Positions 48,504 through 60,300 of a stretch of DNA of 64,000 nucleotides are shown piece by piece (position 1 is the first letter of the stretch; every line of letters starts with the position of its first letter). The stretch is taken from NCBI GenBank assembly GCA_037126765.1, contig JBBCBC010000001.1, forward strand, positions 32,100,804-32,164,803, given 5' to 3'. Under the pieces are notes generated by a model. That model had not been told where the DNA came from. It saw only the letters and a program-made list of their open reading frames with translations, and made no database searches. This DNA comes from Stenogyne calaminthoides (taxonomy: Eukaryota; Streptophyta; Magnoliopsida; Lamiales; Lamiaceae). The position numbers and the translations under genes were made by a program.

Positions 48504-50045
48504 TGTAGGTACCGAATGGGTTTTGTGAGGGCAGAAGTCTAGAGGGGAGGGGTGAATAGACTTCTGAAAAACTTTTTCAGGATCGGATGTAAGCGATTAG
48601 CTTTGATCGAGTCTTGAGTGAATCAGTTTGGATCGATAACCAACTTACTAATCGCTGAAGGCGGTCGATTCGGTAACTATCGCTTTAACGATGTCAAAGG
48701 AAGCTAAGTTTTACCCGTGTGAAAAACCAATTTTGATAAATCGATTCCAAAGTCGGTCTTTTAACCAGTTGACTAAAGTGTCAAACTTGATCAGATCAGA
48801 AGCTTGGTGCTAGCTGATCTTAACTTAGAATATGTATGTTGTTTTAATAGTTGTGTGCGATTGTGTAAACAGTTAATCAAAGCGGTTCGGACAAACCAGT
48901 CCTACGTCCACTCTTCCCTATCACAAGGGGCACCAACTAAACCAACTGGACTTAGATTTTTGTGTTAGTCCAACACAGTACACCGATAGATATTTAAAGA
49001 GTTCTTACTCAACCGATCCCAGAAATCAGAACTAGAAACCCTAGTCTGAAATCTTGCTAAACAACTTAACCTAACTTTGGTTTGGATAAGATTGTTTTGG
49101 TTCCAACTATGAAATCTTTTCTAGTGTTTAAGGTAGCCTATCAGCTAGATGAAAAGATTTCTATGCTAAGAACTTATGGGATGAACACTTAATAAAATAA
49201 TCTTCTTGTTCGTGTTCTTCATGCGGAAATATGATTATAGCTTGAGCTTCTTGATCGTTTCAGGGTTTCCGTATATTCACTCTGAAGTGTGATCTCATAT
49301 TTATAGACCTCGAAATCAAAGAGCCGTTGGAGAGCAATTTGAATATTCAGGCTATATTTGGTAGGCTTGCAGGATTGATGTGACGTGCTTCAGGAACGGC
49401 ATGGCCGAAAGCATGAATAGTGTCTTTTATAGCCGTTGGAGAAAGCAGCACCAAATCCCGTAATTGCCAGCTCCGATCATACGTGTCTCGTCCTTATTGG
49501 TTAACAAACGCACTTTTCAGTGTTATTCTTCCAACTAAGGTTGACATTCTTCTTGTTCAGATCATCGACGTATGATTTGGTGAAACATCAGTTTTCACCT
49601 GGTGAGCTGACCTGATCAGTCAAAGCTGATCAGTCTACCTGATGGAGTCTTCTGGTGCCGGTTGACTTAGCTTCAACTAGCAGACTCGACTGATGTAGGT
49701 CTTCTGGTCTGATCTTCTGGAAGTCATCTGATCTTCAAGTATTCTGAGTTTGAGCTTCATAACTTCAGCTGAGATATCTGACTTGATCAGATCGATCCGA
49801 TCTTCTGTTCTTCTCTTGCATTCTTGCCTGTCGGATATCAGCTATTCTTTGGATCTTCAGATCTGACCTATACATATTGAGGTTCCCCCTCAATATGTGA
49901 CCTATCTATTACATCAGTTGTTCTATACAATAATTATCAACTGGTATTCTATAAACGGTAATATAAACATCAGTCAGCTAACAGGTCTGACTGGTCCTAT
50001 TACATGTGTTTTAGAACTTTCATCAAAACTCTAAATTTCCCAACA
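48504..50045 (-). repeat. 5' LTR of element C
   Basis: Nearly identical to 35745-37312 over most of its length. It has a clustered zone of differences at about 48570-48760 and lacks about 26 bp near 48883. It ends CCCAACA at 50045 against TSD GTAGA. Confidence 0.93.
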
Positions 50046-50050
50046 GTAGA
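50046..50050. other. TSD of element C, right copy
   Basis: GTAGA, matching 35740-35744. Confidence 0.95.
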
Positions 50051-52446
50051 GAATTTGAAAATATCTTGTTTTCTAATTTCTGTGAAAAGAAGGGTATAAT
50101 GGAGAAATTTACATCTCCTAAAACTCCACAACAAAATGGAATAGCTGAAAGGAAGAATAGAACTCTTCAAGAAATGGCTAGGGTAATGTTGCAAGCTAAA
50201 CATCTTTCTAAAAGGTTTTGGGCTAAAGCATTAAACACTGCATGACATATTATTAACAAACTTTTTATGAGGCCACAAAGTTCAAAAACTGCTTTTGAGA
50301 TTCTGAACAACAAGAAACCAAATTTGAAATACTTTCATGTGTTTGGTTGTGTGTGTTACATTCTGAATGATAGAGACCAACTTCGAAAGTTTGACTCTAA
50401 AAGTGACAAAGGTTTTTTCTTAGGCTATTCTAGAAATAGTAAAGCCTAAAGAATTTTCAACCTTAGGTTAAACACTGTTCAAGAATCTGTGAATGTTGTT
50501 TTTTATGATACATCTAACATAGCAGGAAAAAAGTACTGAAGAAGATGTGTCTGAGCATATTGAAATTTCTACTGGAACTGGAAATTCTGAAAATTCAAAG
50601 GATGTTACACCTAATGCCACGGCATCTGGGACAACATTCTCGAAAAATCCAAAAACAAAAAGTTCAGAAAGCAATACTCAATACACTCATGACAAGGTAC
50701 CTGCTTCCAAAATAATGAAAAACTATCCTCCAAACCAAATCATTGGTGATTCCTCTGTTGGTGTACAAACCAGAAGAAGGGTAAGCTCAAAAGATGTGGT
50801 AAGATCTGTTTGTATGTCTTCTATATGCAACATGGTTAATTTTGAATGCTATCATTCTGTAATTGAGCCCAAAAATGTCAGAGAAACCTTAAATGATGAA
50901 AATTGGATAAATGTGCTATGCATGAAGAACTTAATCATTTTGAAAGGAATGATGTTTGGACACCAGTTCCAAGACCTAGTAACACTAATGTTATCGGAAC
51001 CAAGTGGATTTTTAAGAACAAAACTGATGAGTCTGGAAACATAGTAAGGAATAAGGCTAGATTGGTTGCCCAAGGATACACTCAAGTTGAGGGTATTGAT
51101 TTTGATGAAACATTTGCACATGTAGATAGGATTGAATCTTTTAGATTATTATTGGATATTGCATGTTTTATCAATATCAAATTGCATCAAATGGATGTAA
51201 AGGCTGCTTTTTTGAATGGTATCATGAATGAAGAAACTTATGTTGAACAGCCCTTAGGATTTGAAGATCATCACTATCCTGATCATGTTTATAAGCTTAA
51301 GAAAGCTTTGTATGGCTTGAAACAAGCTCCTAGAACTTGGTATGGCAGATTGACTGACTTTCTTTTGCAGTTTGGTTTTGTTAGAGGAGAAGCAGACAAG
51401 ACTTTATTCATTAAACAGGTTAATGAAGGGTTGATGATTGCACAAATTTATGTTGATGACATAGTATTTGGAGCAATATCAAACAAGATGTTAAATGAAT
51501 TTGTTGAGGCAATGTCATCTACATTTGAGATGAGCATGGTTGGAGACTTGAATTATTTTTTAGGTCCGTAGATCAAGCAAAAGGATGATGGAATTTTCAT
51601 TTGCCAAAGTAAATATGCAAAGAGCCTGATTAAGAGATTTGGTCTTGAGAACTCAAAGCATATGAAAACACCTATGGGATTATCTCAGAAGTTGAACAAA
51701 GACAGTGCTTGTCAAGATGTTGATCACACACTGTACAGATCCATGATAGGTAGTCTTGTTTATCTTACCTCTAGTAGACCTGACATTATGTATAGTGTTT
51801 GTATTTGTGCTAGGTACCAAGCTAATCCAAAGGAATCTCACATGAATGCTGTGAAGAGGATTATCAGATATGTTACTGGAACAACAGATCTTAGTATATG
51901 GTATACAAAGGACACAAGCAGTGTATTGACTGGATATAGTGATGTTGATTGGGCTGGAGACATTGATGATAGGAAAAGCACAAGTGGTGGATGCTTTTAC
52001 ATGGGTAACAATTTGATTTCCTGGATAGTAAGAAACAAAATTATGTTTCACAATCTACTGCAGAATCTGAATACATTGCTGCTGGTAGTTGTTGTTCACA
52101 ACTTTTGTGGTTGAAAAAGATGTTTGATGACTATGGACTTGAGAATGATATTCTGACTGTGTTTTGTGATAATATCAGTGCTATTAACATCTCTAAAAAC
52201 CCAGTACAACATTCTCTTACCAAGCACATAAGTATAAGACATCATTTCATAAGAGACCTTGTAGAAAAGAAAATTTTGAAGTTAGAGTATGTTCCCACTG
52301 ATAATCAACTTGCTGATATTTTTACTAAAGCCCTTGATCATGAGTGGTTTTCCTTTCTAAGGAAATCTCTTGGTTTGTTACTATCTGAGTTCTGTAGAGT
52401 GGATGTTGTAACAAATGTGCAACATTTGAAGCAACATCAGGTTTGA
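50046..52446 (+). pseudogene. pol: S element pol, second part: integrase C-terminus, RT, RNase H
   Basis: Coding resumes at the TSD with the integrase segment holding the catalytic Glu region (SPKTPQQNGIAERKNRTLQ), one TGA near 50243, and FGCVCYILNDRDQLRKFD to 50449. A spacer follows with NSKAs ending in a stop. RT (50903-51571) has GTKWIFKNKTDESGNIVRNK, GIDFDETFAHV, HQMDVKAAFLNG, LYGLKQAPRTWY and the intact catalytic IYVDDIVFGA. A TAG at 51569 interrupts. RNase H is in two frames (51662-52114 and 52105-52446) with DRKSTSGGCFYMG, an abrupt frameshift at about 52040, then VFCDNISAINIS, the HHFIRDLVEKK block and ADIFTKALDHEWF. Domain order and motifs fit a Sirevirus. Confidence 0.92.
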
Positions 52447-52981
52447 TTTTTGTAGCACTTGGTTGATTTGATCGATTCTCTCTGATTAAATAAGTTTTTG
52501 AGTAAAATTCTTATTGAGTCAAGTCATTGTGATTTTCTGGACACACATTTCTTAAATGCACGAAAGAAATATACACACATTGGATGAACTGTTCATTGAA
52601 TAACTATGGATCACCGAGTTCGCTACAACGATGTCTTCTTTTCAAAAGGTGAACAGTGTATCATCAATTTGCTCATAATCCACTGAGTAACTATGGGGCA
52701 CGGAGTTCGCTACTACGATGTTCTCTTTTCAAAAGGTGGATCAATATGAGTTGAGTGTATGAAAAGAAAGAAAAGATGATAAGTGCAACATTGGCTGAGT
52801 AAATCAGGCAAAATGAATGTTGAAGTGTGTGTGTGCCTCTTTTGATTGCAACAATTGACTTGATTTGACTGAGTTTTACTTGGATGATTATTTAATTTGT
52901 GATTTTTTGATTATTTACTTGGATTGCAACAATGTGTGACTTTTGATTGCAACAATTGACTTGATTTGGCTGAGTTTTACT
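52447..52981 (+). repeat. S element 3' non-coding region with direct repeats
   Basis: Two pairs of direct repeats are visible. AACTATGG..CAC.GAGTTCGCTAC.ACGATG..TTCTTTTCAAAAGGTG occurs at about 52601-52650 and 52690-52737. A unit starting TTTGATTGCAACAATTG occurs at about 52840 and 52939. Repetitive DNA upstream of the 3' LTR is usual in Sireviruses. The polypurine tract and 3' LTR are missing because the sequence breaks at about 52982. Confidence 0.65.
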
Positions 52982-54075
52982 TGCATTCCAAGAATACTTA
53001 TCTTTTTCCATAAAATCTTTTCAAGAAAATCAAGAAAATCTTTTCCCTTCCTTGTCCCATAATTTTTGAAAATTTTTAAGGAAAAATAGGCAATAATATT
53101 TTCTTCTCATTTTCATTAATTGGACTTTAATTTGGGTTATTTGAGGGGCCTTTAGGAGAATTAAGATTGGACCATCAATGGACTATGAAACTTTAATATT
53201 AAGCCAAAATATTATTCAAGCCCATTAATATTAATTTACTCCACTATAAAATTAATATTGACCTATCCATCTTAATCCATATTACGATGCTACAATAATA
53301 TGGCTCCCGGTTATTATTTCCCGTGTTTAAGATTATCTAGTCCACTAATTAATCAAGCCACTGAAAGAGCTTTATATTAATTAATATCTTTATCCTTGGA
53401 GTAAAGACAGTTCAACATCATTATCCATACCGGAAATAAATTTCCACTTGCAAGATTTGGTATGATAAAGCTTTTGAGCCCACCAAGGGGACAAATCAAG
53501 CAAGACGCACTTGCACACGATTCTCCGTATTAAATCTTAGCAATCGTTGTGTAACTAATAATATTGACCAGGATATATAGTGTGATAATCACGTTGAATC
53601 TCTTCCCATCATAATTCAAAGCAATAGTTATTAATTTCATACGATCCTATTTAAGGAACGGATATTAAGAAATAACGAACCACTAAGGTCTAATTCTTCT
53701 ATATTCAGTACTGAAGAATTTATCCTCCTGTAGGTCCTATTCAGCGCATCATAATGCACTAGTGTATTCTCTTGGACAAGACAGGCCAACCTGAGCCTTA
53801 CACTTCAACCTTTCACGATGGATTGCTCATTTCCATCTAGGTTGTGAATTTGTACTTAGTTACGAGGAACTGTTAATTTGATCTTCCGTGATCTGGTATC
53901 ACCAAATTAACTACAACGTAACACGTACTATTTATTAAACAGGTATGCAGTAAATATATATAACATTCAATCATATTTAATGCAACAGTGATAAATAATT
54001 TATTTCAGTAAATAAATAAGAAATTCAGTTTGGTTATACAAAGTAAAAAACATACTTTCTACTATAACCCCAACA
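52982..54075 (-). repeat. F2 LTR, left part missing
   Basis: It matches F2 LTRs from the internal block CATTCCAAGAATACTTATC to the right end ATAACCCCAACA. About the first third is lost at the junction with S. The sequence after it, CGTAC, continues the T LTR. Confidence 0.85.
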
Positions 54076-54813
54076 CGTACCTCATATATTGAGAATGTTT
54101 GATTTATTGTCTAGGGTTCAATTAAGACCGTTAGTTTGACTAATCGCTCGGTATATGAGGGCCTATGGGTCACACAACAAGTAGTTCCCTTTTACGGATT
54201 ATTGTTGGTTGATTAAATGTTAAATTAGATTTAATATTTAATTTATGGAGAATTAATTAATAATTGATTACTTTAGAATTAATTATTATTAATATTTAAT
54301 TAAATTAGATTTAATTAAATAGGATTCCCAATAATAATATATGGAATATTATTATAGGATTTAATATATATGGAATCAAATACGTAGAGATTTGATATAC
54401 ATGGGAATTAAATCCGTAGAGATTTTATATATGGGAAATAAATCTAAGAGATTTATTTTATAAGATTAGGGATTTTATTTCCTAATCATATTAGCTTAAG
54501 ATTTAAGCTGGGCCTCCCCTATATATATGAGCTCTTGAGAATTCATAAAACAAGTGTTCATATTTTCTCCATAAAATATAGAGTTAGAATTTTCCTAGCG
54601 AATTAATCTCGGGATTTAAAGCTGACAGATTTGTGCAAGTCCGTGAACGGGGATTACGTGGATACCATAGTTGTGAAATCTGCTTTCGAATTACTGTAAG
54701 ATTTCATGTTATGTTTATTCGTAATCGTTTATGCAATTAACTGTTCGTTGTTGGTGAACTATTAATTTCCGCTGCGCATGAATTACGTGTTTACGTGCCT
54801 CTATATTCCAACA
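54076..54813 (+). repeat. T-family LTR, last segment
   Basis: It starts with CGTACCTCATATATTGAGAA, already present at 32368-32387, and ends CTATATTCCAACA before TSD TACAC (54814-54818). A very AT-rich middle contains TATATATAT at about 54523 followed by a leader-like stretch. No coding sequence is seen. Confidence 0.75.
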
Positions 54814-54991
54814 TACACATCAACCTCTACCAATAGATTATTCAGATCTATCTAAGTTGTGAAACATGCACTCGTTTACAAGGGACTGTTAATGTGATCT
54901 TCTGTGATCTTGTATCACCACACTAACTACAATGTAACACGAGCTATTTTATGAACGGTTTGCTGTAAATATTTATAACATTCATACATAT
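54814..54991 (-). repeat. E3 5' LTR, continuation
   Basis: It resumes the E3 LTR (TACACATCAACC...AACTACAATGTAACACG...) after the T insertion. Element D interrupts it at 54991, after CATAT. Confidence 0.82.
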
Positions 54992-57013
54992 TGTTGGTCC
55001 CGGTGCAAACGAGTCTTACAAGTGTATGGGGGGAGAATACACGTGTTCAGTGATTTTAAAACTTTTTCTTCACTGAGGTCAGATGGGTCAGGTTGTCCTG
55101 ATGATTTGGCCCTGAGAAGCACAGATCGCCCTGAGTCAAAGTCTACCTGAGACAGTGATCCTGAGCTGCTTTCAGACGTCTCAGATAATCCCAACTGAGC
55201 CTGAGTTTTCAGAGATACTGAGCTTGCTTGAAAAGCTACTCAGATGTGCGGAATGGTTGGCCCTAAGTTTATACTCGTTTTATGCTTTGCTGAAAACCTT
55301 CCTTTTAATGAAATAGTGATTAAGGCTGTGATCAGTTATATGCAAGTTCAGTGGATTGATTCCAACTGAGTATCAGTGAAAATATGCTTTCAGTTAACGA
55401 TATGCAACAGTTAATCAATGCAGTACAGAAAGCAAATAACACAGCAAGTTATAGTGGTTCAGAGACTCAAGCTCCTACGTCCACTCTCTCTGACTCTTCA
55501 GAGAAATTCCTTAACCACTTCCTAAGGTTTTCTGACTACCTCTGTAGTTTACTAACCTTTCCACTTCCTAAGGTTTTCTGACTACCTCTGTAGTTTACTA
55601 ACCTTTCTATTTTGAGCTTTCTGACTACCTCTGTAGTTTACTTACTCAAAACACACACAAGCTTTCTGACTATCCAAGATAGTTTACTCACTTCTTCTCT
55701 AGAGTTTTACGACTACCTCATGGTTTACTAACTCTTTACAACTCCAACTCACCAACAATCACACTCAAACTACCTTACAAAGGGTTTGGGGTTTCTTGGT
55801 TGGTTTCCAACTAGGATGAGATATCCTTTACAATTAAGTACAATGCAAAGGCTAGGATATCTCTACTAAGCTTTGGATATATATTATCAAGACTAGACAT
55901 AGTGAATGAGCTCTCTTCGATATAAAGCACTTGGGAAATTCTTGGGTTTTCAAGTGCTTCAACTTGCAATAATAAGTTTGAGCTCTTGAGTTGCTTACAA
56001 ATTTCCCGTAACCTTCAATGTAGAGGGTCACAAGTATTTATAGGCATACACCAAGGTCACTCTTGAAAAACTATCCGTTGGAAGAGATAGTTTCATGCGT
56101 TTCCTCTTATGGTGTGTGATGAACGGCTATTTTTAGGGTTTGAATACTCCCTAGCATGTTTTAGGCAATATGCCTTTATGCAGCCAGTCACCACTTTTTG
56201 TAGTGTGGAACATAGTACTACTGACATGCTTCGATGACTGTCAAACTTTTCGATGTCGATAAAATGCATCTTTGTCTTCCTCTGATTGGTCAAGGTCTTG
56301 ATTAATGTAGACAAACACAACGGCTCTTTTTGGTCAATATCTCTGAGTGATATAACCTTACCAACACTTAGTTTTAATTCCTTTTGTCTGCATTTGAATG
56401 TCTTGGGCAATATCTTTTTTTCTAAGTAATCGCATTTTTCTCAGTATTGTATCCTTCAGATAGATATTTTCAGTGCCTCGGAACATTAGTTATCTTGAGC
56501 ATTGAGACATTCTTGAGTCTTGATAATTCTTGTGTGCCTTGTATCCTTTGTCTTCAGTCTTTAGTATCTTCAGTCTTCTGTCTTCTGTGTCTTCAGAGTC
56601 TTCTGAGTCTTTAGTGTCTTCTGAGTCTTCAGATTCTTCAGTGTCTTATGAGTCTTGGATATATCTTGGTGATATCTTTGAGTCTTCATCTTGAGTCTTG
56701 ATTTTCTCGATTTCATCTTTGAAACATCGATTTCTCGAGTTTCTTTCTCGATTTCACTGGCAGTCTTGATTTCTCGATTTCATCTTTGAAACTTCATAAA
56801 CTTGTTTTCATCTTTGAAACTTCAGTTTCTTCAGAAACTTACTGAGTCTTCAGAATCTATCGTGATCTATATCTGCGGACTATACAAGGTTCAGATAACA
56901 TCCTGAACACTCTAAAACTGAATCCTGACTCAACTATCAAGATTATCCTAAACATGTCATACTCAGGGGTTTTGGGATCTAATCAAAATCTTTATTAAAT
57001 TCATCTCCCAACA
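54992..57013 (-). repeat. 3' LTR of element D
   Basis: It runs from TGTTGGTCCCGGTGC to ATCTCCCAACA, 2022 bp, the same family as 6017-8403 and 18971-21090. U3 repeats of the CTTCAGTCTT kind lie at 56450-56870. The block of GACTACCTCTGTAGTTTAC repeats lies at 55530-55720. Confidence 0.92.
56450..56870 (-). repeat. Tandem CTTCAG/CTTGAG repeats in the D 3' LTR
   Basis: Irregular short tandem units such as GTCTTCTGAGTCTTCAG occur at the position homologous to 6180-6800 and 20560-20900. Some units are altered to CTTGA and TCGAT forms. Confidence 0.75.
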
Positions 57014-57030
57014 ATTTCCCCCTTTTTGAT
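57014..57030 (-). promoter_or_regulatory. Polypurine tract of element D
   Basis: On the minus strand ATCAAAAAGGGGGAAAT directly precedes the LTR that starts TGTTGGGAGATG. Confidence 0.8.
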
Positions 57031-57351
57031 GATGCCAAAACCATCTTGTTACAAATACACTTAACCTATACTCAGGTTTCAGTTTTTCCTATTACAAGAA
57101 TGGTATATCTCAATAATTTCATAATAAATCTCCCAACAATTTCACAACACATCATAAGGCATATCAAATATAAAGACATGTAAAAAGATAATGAGATATT
57201 ATCTTTGAGCATAAAGATAAAGTTTCATTCATGTATGATAACAGTTACAGATTACAATGAACTTATCAAAAGTAAAGACAAAAAAGATAAAGAAATTACA
57301 AGAGTCTTCAGTCTTGATCTTCAGTCTTTTTTGATCTTCAGCCCTGGCTCT

Positions 57352-60300
57352 TCAGTTCTCTTCAACCTCATCCTGAGGCACCTCTAGGTTGAACATCCCA
57401 AAATACCTCTTCTTTAGTGCATCTCTCTCCTTGATGATATCAGGGTTGTTACCTGTCAGGCCTAGCTGGATGGCATATTGATCAATTTCCTGAGAAATGG
57501 CTGTTTCATTTACCAAGCCATTCTCTAGCCTAGGAGGAGGGTATGTGTATGGACCAGGGGCAGTGATCTGAACTTTTCCTTCATCCGCAAGATTGATCCA
57601 ACTTTGTAAGTACTTTTTGAAACCACTTCTACGCCTCTGCTCTTCTTCCTTCTTTTTCCTTATCAAAGGCACTCCTGAAACTGAAGCAGCAGTTTTCTTG
57701 GCTTGTTCGACCTGAAGTGATCTCAGAGCTCTCTTGGTATTGAAGATTTCTTTCTCTGGCTCCTCTTCAGACTCTTCAATATCCATTACCAGCTTTCTCT
57801 GAGTTGGCTTAGAAGCCTTAGCCCTTTTCCCTTCGGGTTCAACAAACGCCACAGCCTTCCTCTTGATAGGTTGCTCAGCACCGGCTAGGCTTGTTCCAAC
57901 CCTTCTTCTAGCACTCAGTTTTTCGGCAATGACTTCTTGCATGGTTTCCTCAGAAACTTGAGTGTAGACAGGCTTCTCCACCTTCTTGAATTTCAGCTTC
58001 TCAGTGGCTTCAACTTCTTGCAAGGCTTCAGCAGTGCTTTTCTTTTCAGCCTCTTTTTCTGCCTTTCTTTCCAAGGTGTGTGCCATTAATACTCTCAGGT
58101 CAGCTCCGGGTCTTTCCCCCTTCTTCACACCATACCTTGGCAGAAGTTTGGATAGTGCAGTGTCCATATGATATTGTTCCTTGCTGACACTTTGCACTTC
58201 TCCCGTCAACTGATCTTGTTCTTCTTCTAGCCTCCTCAGGTGGTTCTTCGCCACTGAGAACTCTTCAGACATCTGTGCAAACTGGTTGGAGAGATCTTCT
58301 TTAAACATCTCTGTCATTTTGGTCATGAGCATGGAGCCCATTTCCTCAACAGTATTCTTGATCAGAAGATCATTCTTCTCCACCAGCTTGGCTTCTAGAA
58401 ATTCAGTACTTTCCTCATACTTTTGCTTCAGCTCTGCACTTAGTTCAGCCTTGACTCCATTCATCTTTCCTTCTATGGCAGTCATCTTTTCAGTCAGAGT
58501 AGTCTGAAGTTGCATCAGGTCTAAAGTAGAACTCAGACTTTCCATCTTCTGGGAATGGTTGGCCAATACTTCCTCAATCTGAGCAACTTTGTCCATGATT
58601 GGCACAACTTTGTTCAGCTTCTCCACAATGGGACTGAAATCAATCTCTGGAGCATAGAGAATTTGCTGCTTGTCCTGACCTGGTTGCTCTGCCTAAGTCT
58701 CAGTCTCTAACTGAGCTTTGGTCTCAACCTGAGCCTCAGTATCATCCTGGGCTTGGGTTTCCACCTGAGCCTCAGTCTGCATATCAGACATTACAGAATT
58801 AAAGATAGAAACTTCAGTAGCCTTGGCATAATGTTTAGTACTGCCAAAAGTTACCTGACGAGTACTAACTTCAGTCTGAGGATGTGTGACATCAGGCTGT
58901 CCAGCATCAGTACTTTCCTTCTCCATCTGAGACTGACTCTAATCATTCCTTTGTTGGTCCCCATCTTGGTTTTTGTCTTTGGAGCTCGGGGCACCAACAT
59001 CAGCTTCTGTCCTCTCAGCAATCTTCCTCCTAACCAGCTCATCAAAATCTGACACTTTCATCCTGAGCTTGGTTTTCTGAATCCTGAGAACTGAGTTAAA
59101 ACAACTGTCTCCTCATTCCACCAGTCTTCACCTCTGAATGAAGCAATGTTGAGCATTTCAGGTAGAGTCTGGTTGAGAATGTAGACTGTTGACCTCAGTC
59201 TGAAAAATAGATCCTGAAGATCAGGATATGTGCTTAGCTCAGGGTACCGGTCCAGTATAAACCGTTCCCCCTTGCTTCACCACTCAGTCTCTTCCGCTTC
59301 GCCCTTCTTCAGCTTCGGGCTCTCAGGTCCAGTAGGAAGTTCTTCTGAGGCATCAAGGAATGGATCACTCAAGAGCTCCTGAGGCTCATCTAGATCTGAG
59401 GATTGGGCAGGCAATTCCTCAGTTGGAATCTGAGCTTGCTCTGAGGATTGAGCAGACACTTCCTCAGTAGGAATCTGAGCTACCTCTGAGGTCTGAGGTC
59501 CTTTGAAGATTTCTTGAGAGAATTTGTCTGAGCTCAGTTACGTCTCAAGAACCTCAGAGAAGACTTGCTCCTCAGTTTGCTCCTGTGTCGTGGATACAAC
59601 CTATGCCAACACTTGTAAAGGCGATTTCTGAGCTTTCTGTCCCTCAGGTTGCACCTCCTCAGGTTCGCTCACCTCCTCCTCAGTGGAAATCAGCATTCTT
59701 CTGCGCTTGGGAGCAAGGGTTTTCTTCTTCATGATTTCTCCCTTCTCCCTCTTCACCTCCATCAAAGTCTTACCCCTGGCTTGATGGGCTTCTTCAGCAG
59801 CAGCAGGTGATTCCACTTTCTTCTCTTTCTTCCCTTTCAAAGTCTTTCTTGTTGTTGCAGGCTAGAACATGACCTTAGACTTTGGGAATGATGAGGAGTT
59901 GGCAAAAATGTCCTCCTCTCCACGGCACATCTCCAAAATGAATGCTATTTTGGTTGCATGGAGAATTTTTCCTTTGATTGAGATCGATCCATCCTCCTTC
60001 TTGGTCTGCTTGGCCTGGTCACTCACCACTTTGATCAAATACTTCAACCAATTGAAATCTGTGGTGGGTGAATCCTCGATAGCAGCCATCAATCTAAGCT
60101 TGGGAGTGCTTATCTGCTCAAAACTCCCTGATCGACTCATTATGCACTTACTAACAATATCTAGCAAAACTCTGTACTTCGGCTTCAAATGCCTTTTTAT
60201 TCAAAGTCGCCTCAAACTTAATAGGATGCTCTGTTATCCTATCAAGATATTCCTGCTCCCGACCCAACATATACGTCGTGGGATCCTCACCTCTATCACA

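Larger units (their letters stand above)
35745..50045 (-). mobile_element. Element C: complete 14.3-kb Sirevirus-like copia with ORF3
   Basis: Both LTRs, PBS, polypurine tract and a perfect 5-bp TSD (GTAGA) are present. On the minus strand the order is 5' LTR (50045-48504), PBS, gag, protease, integrase, RT, RNase H, a 2.2-kb non-coding region, ORF3, polypurine tract and 3' LTR (37312-35745). It sits inside the integrase coding region of S. RT motifs (LYGLKQAPRAWY, FEMSMMGQMSYFLGLQ) are Sirevirus-like. The coding regions are full of frameshifts, so this copy could not act without help. Confidence 0.95.
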
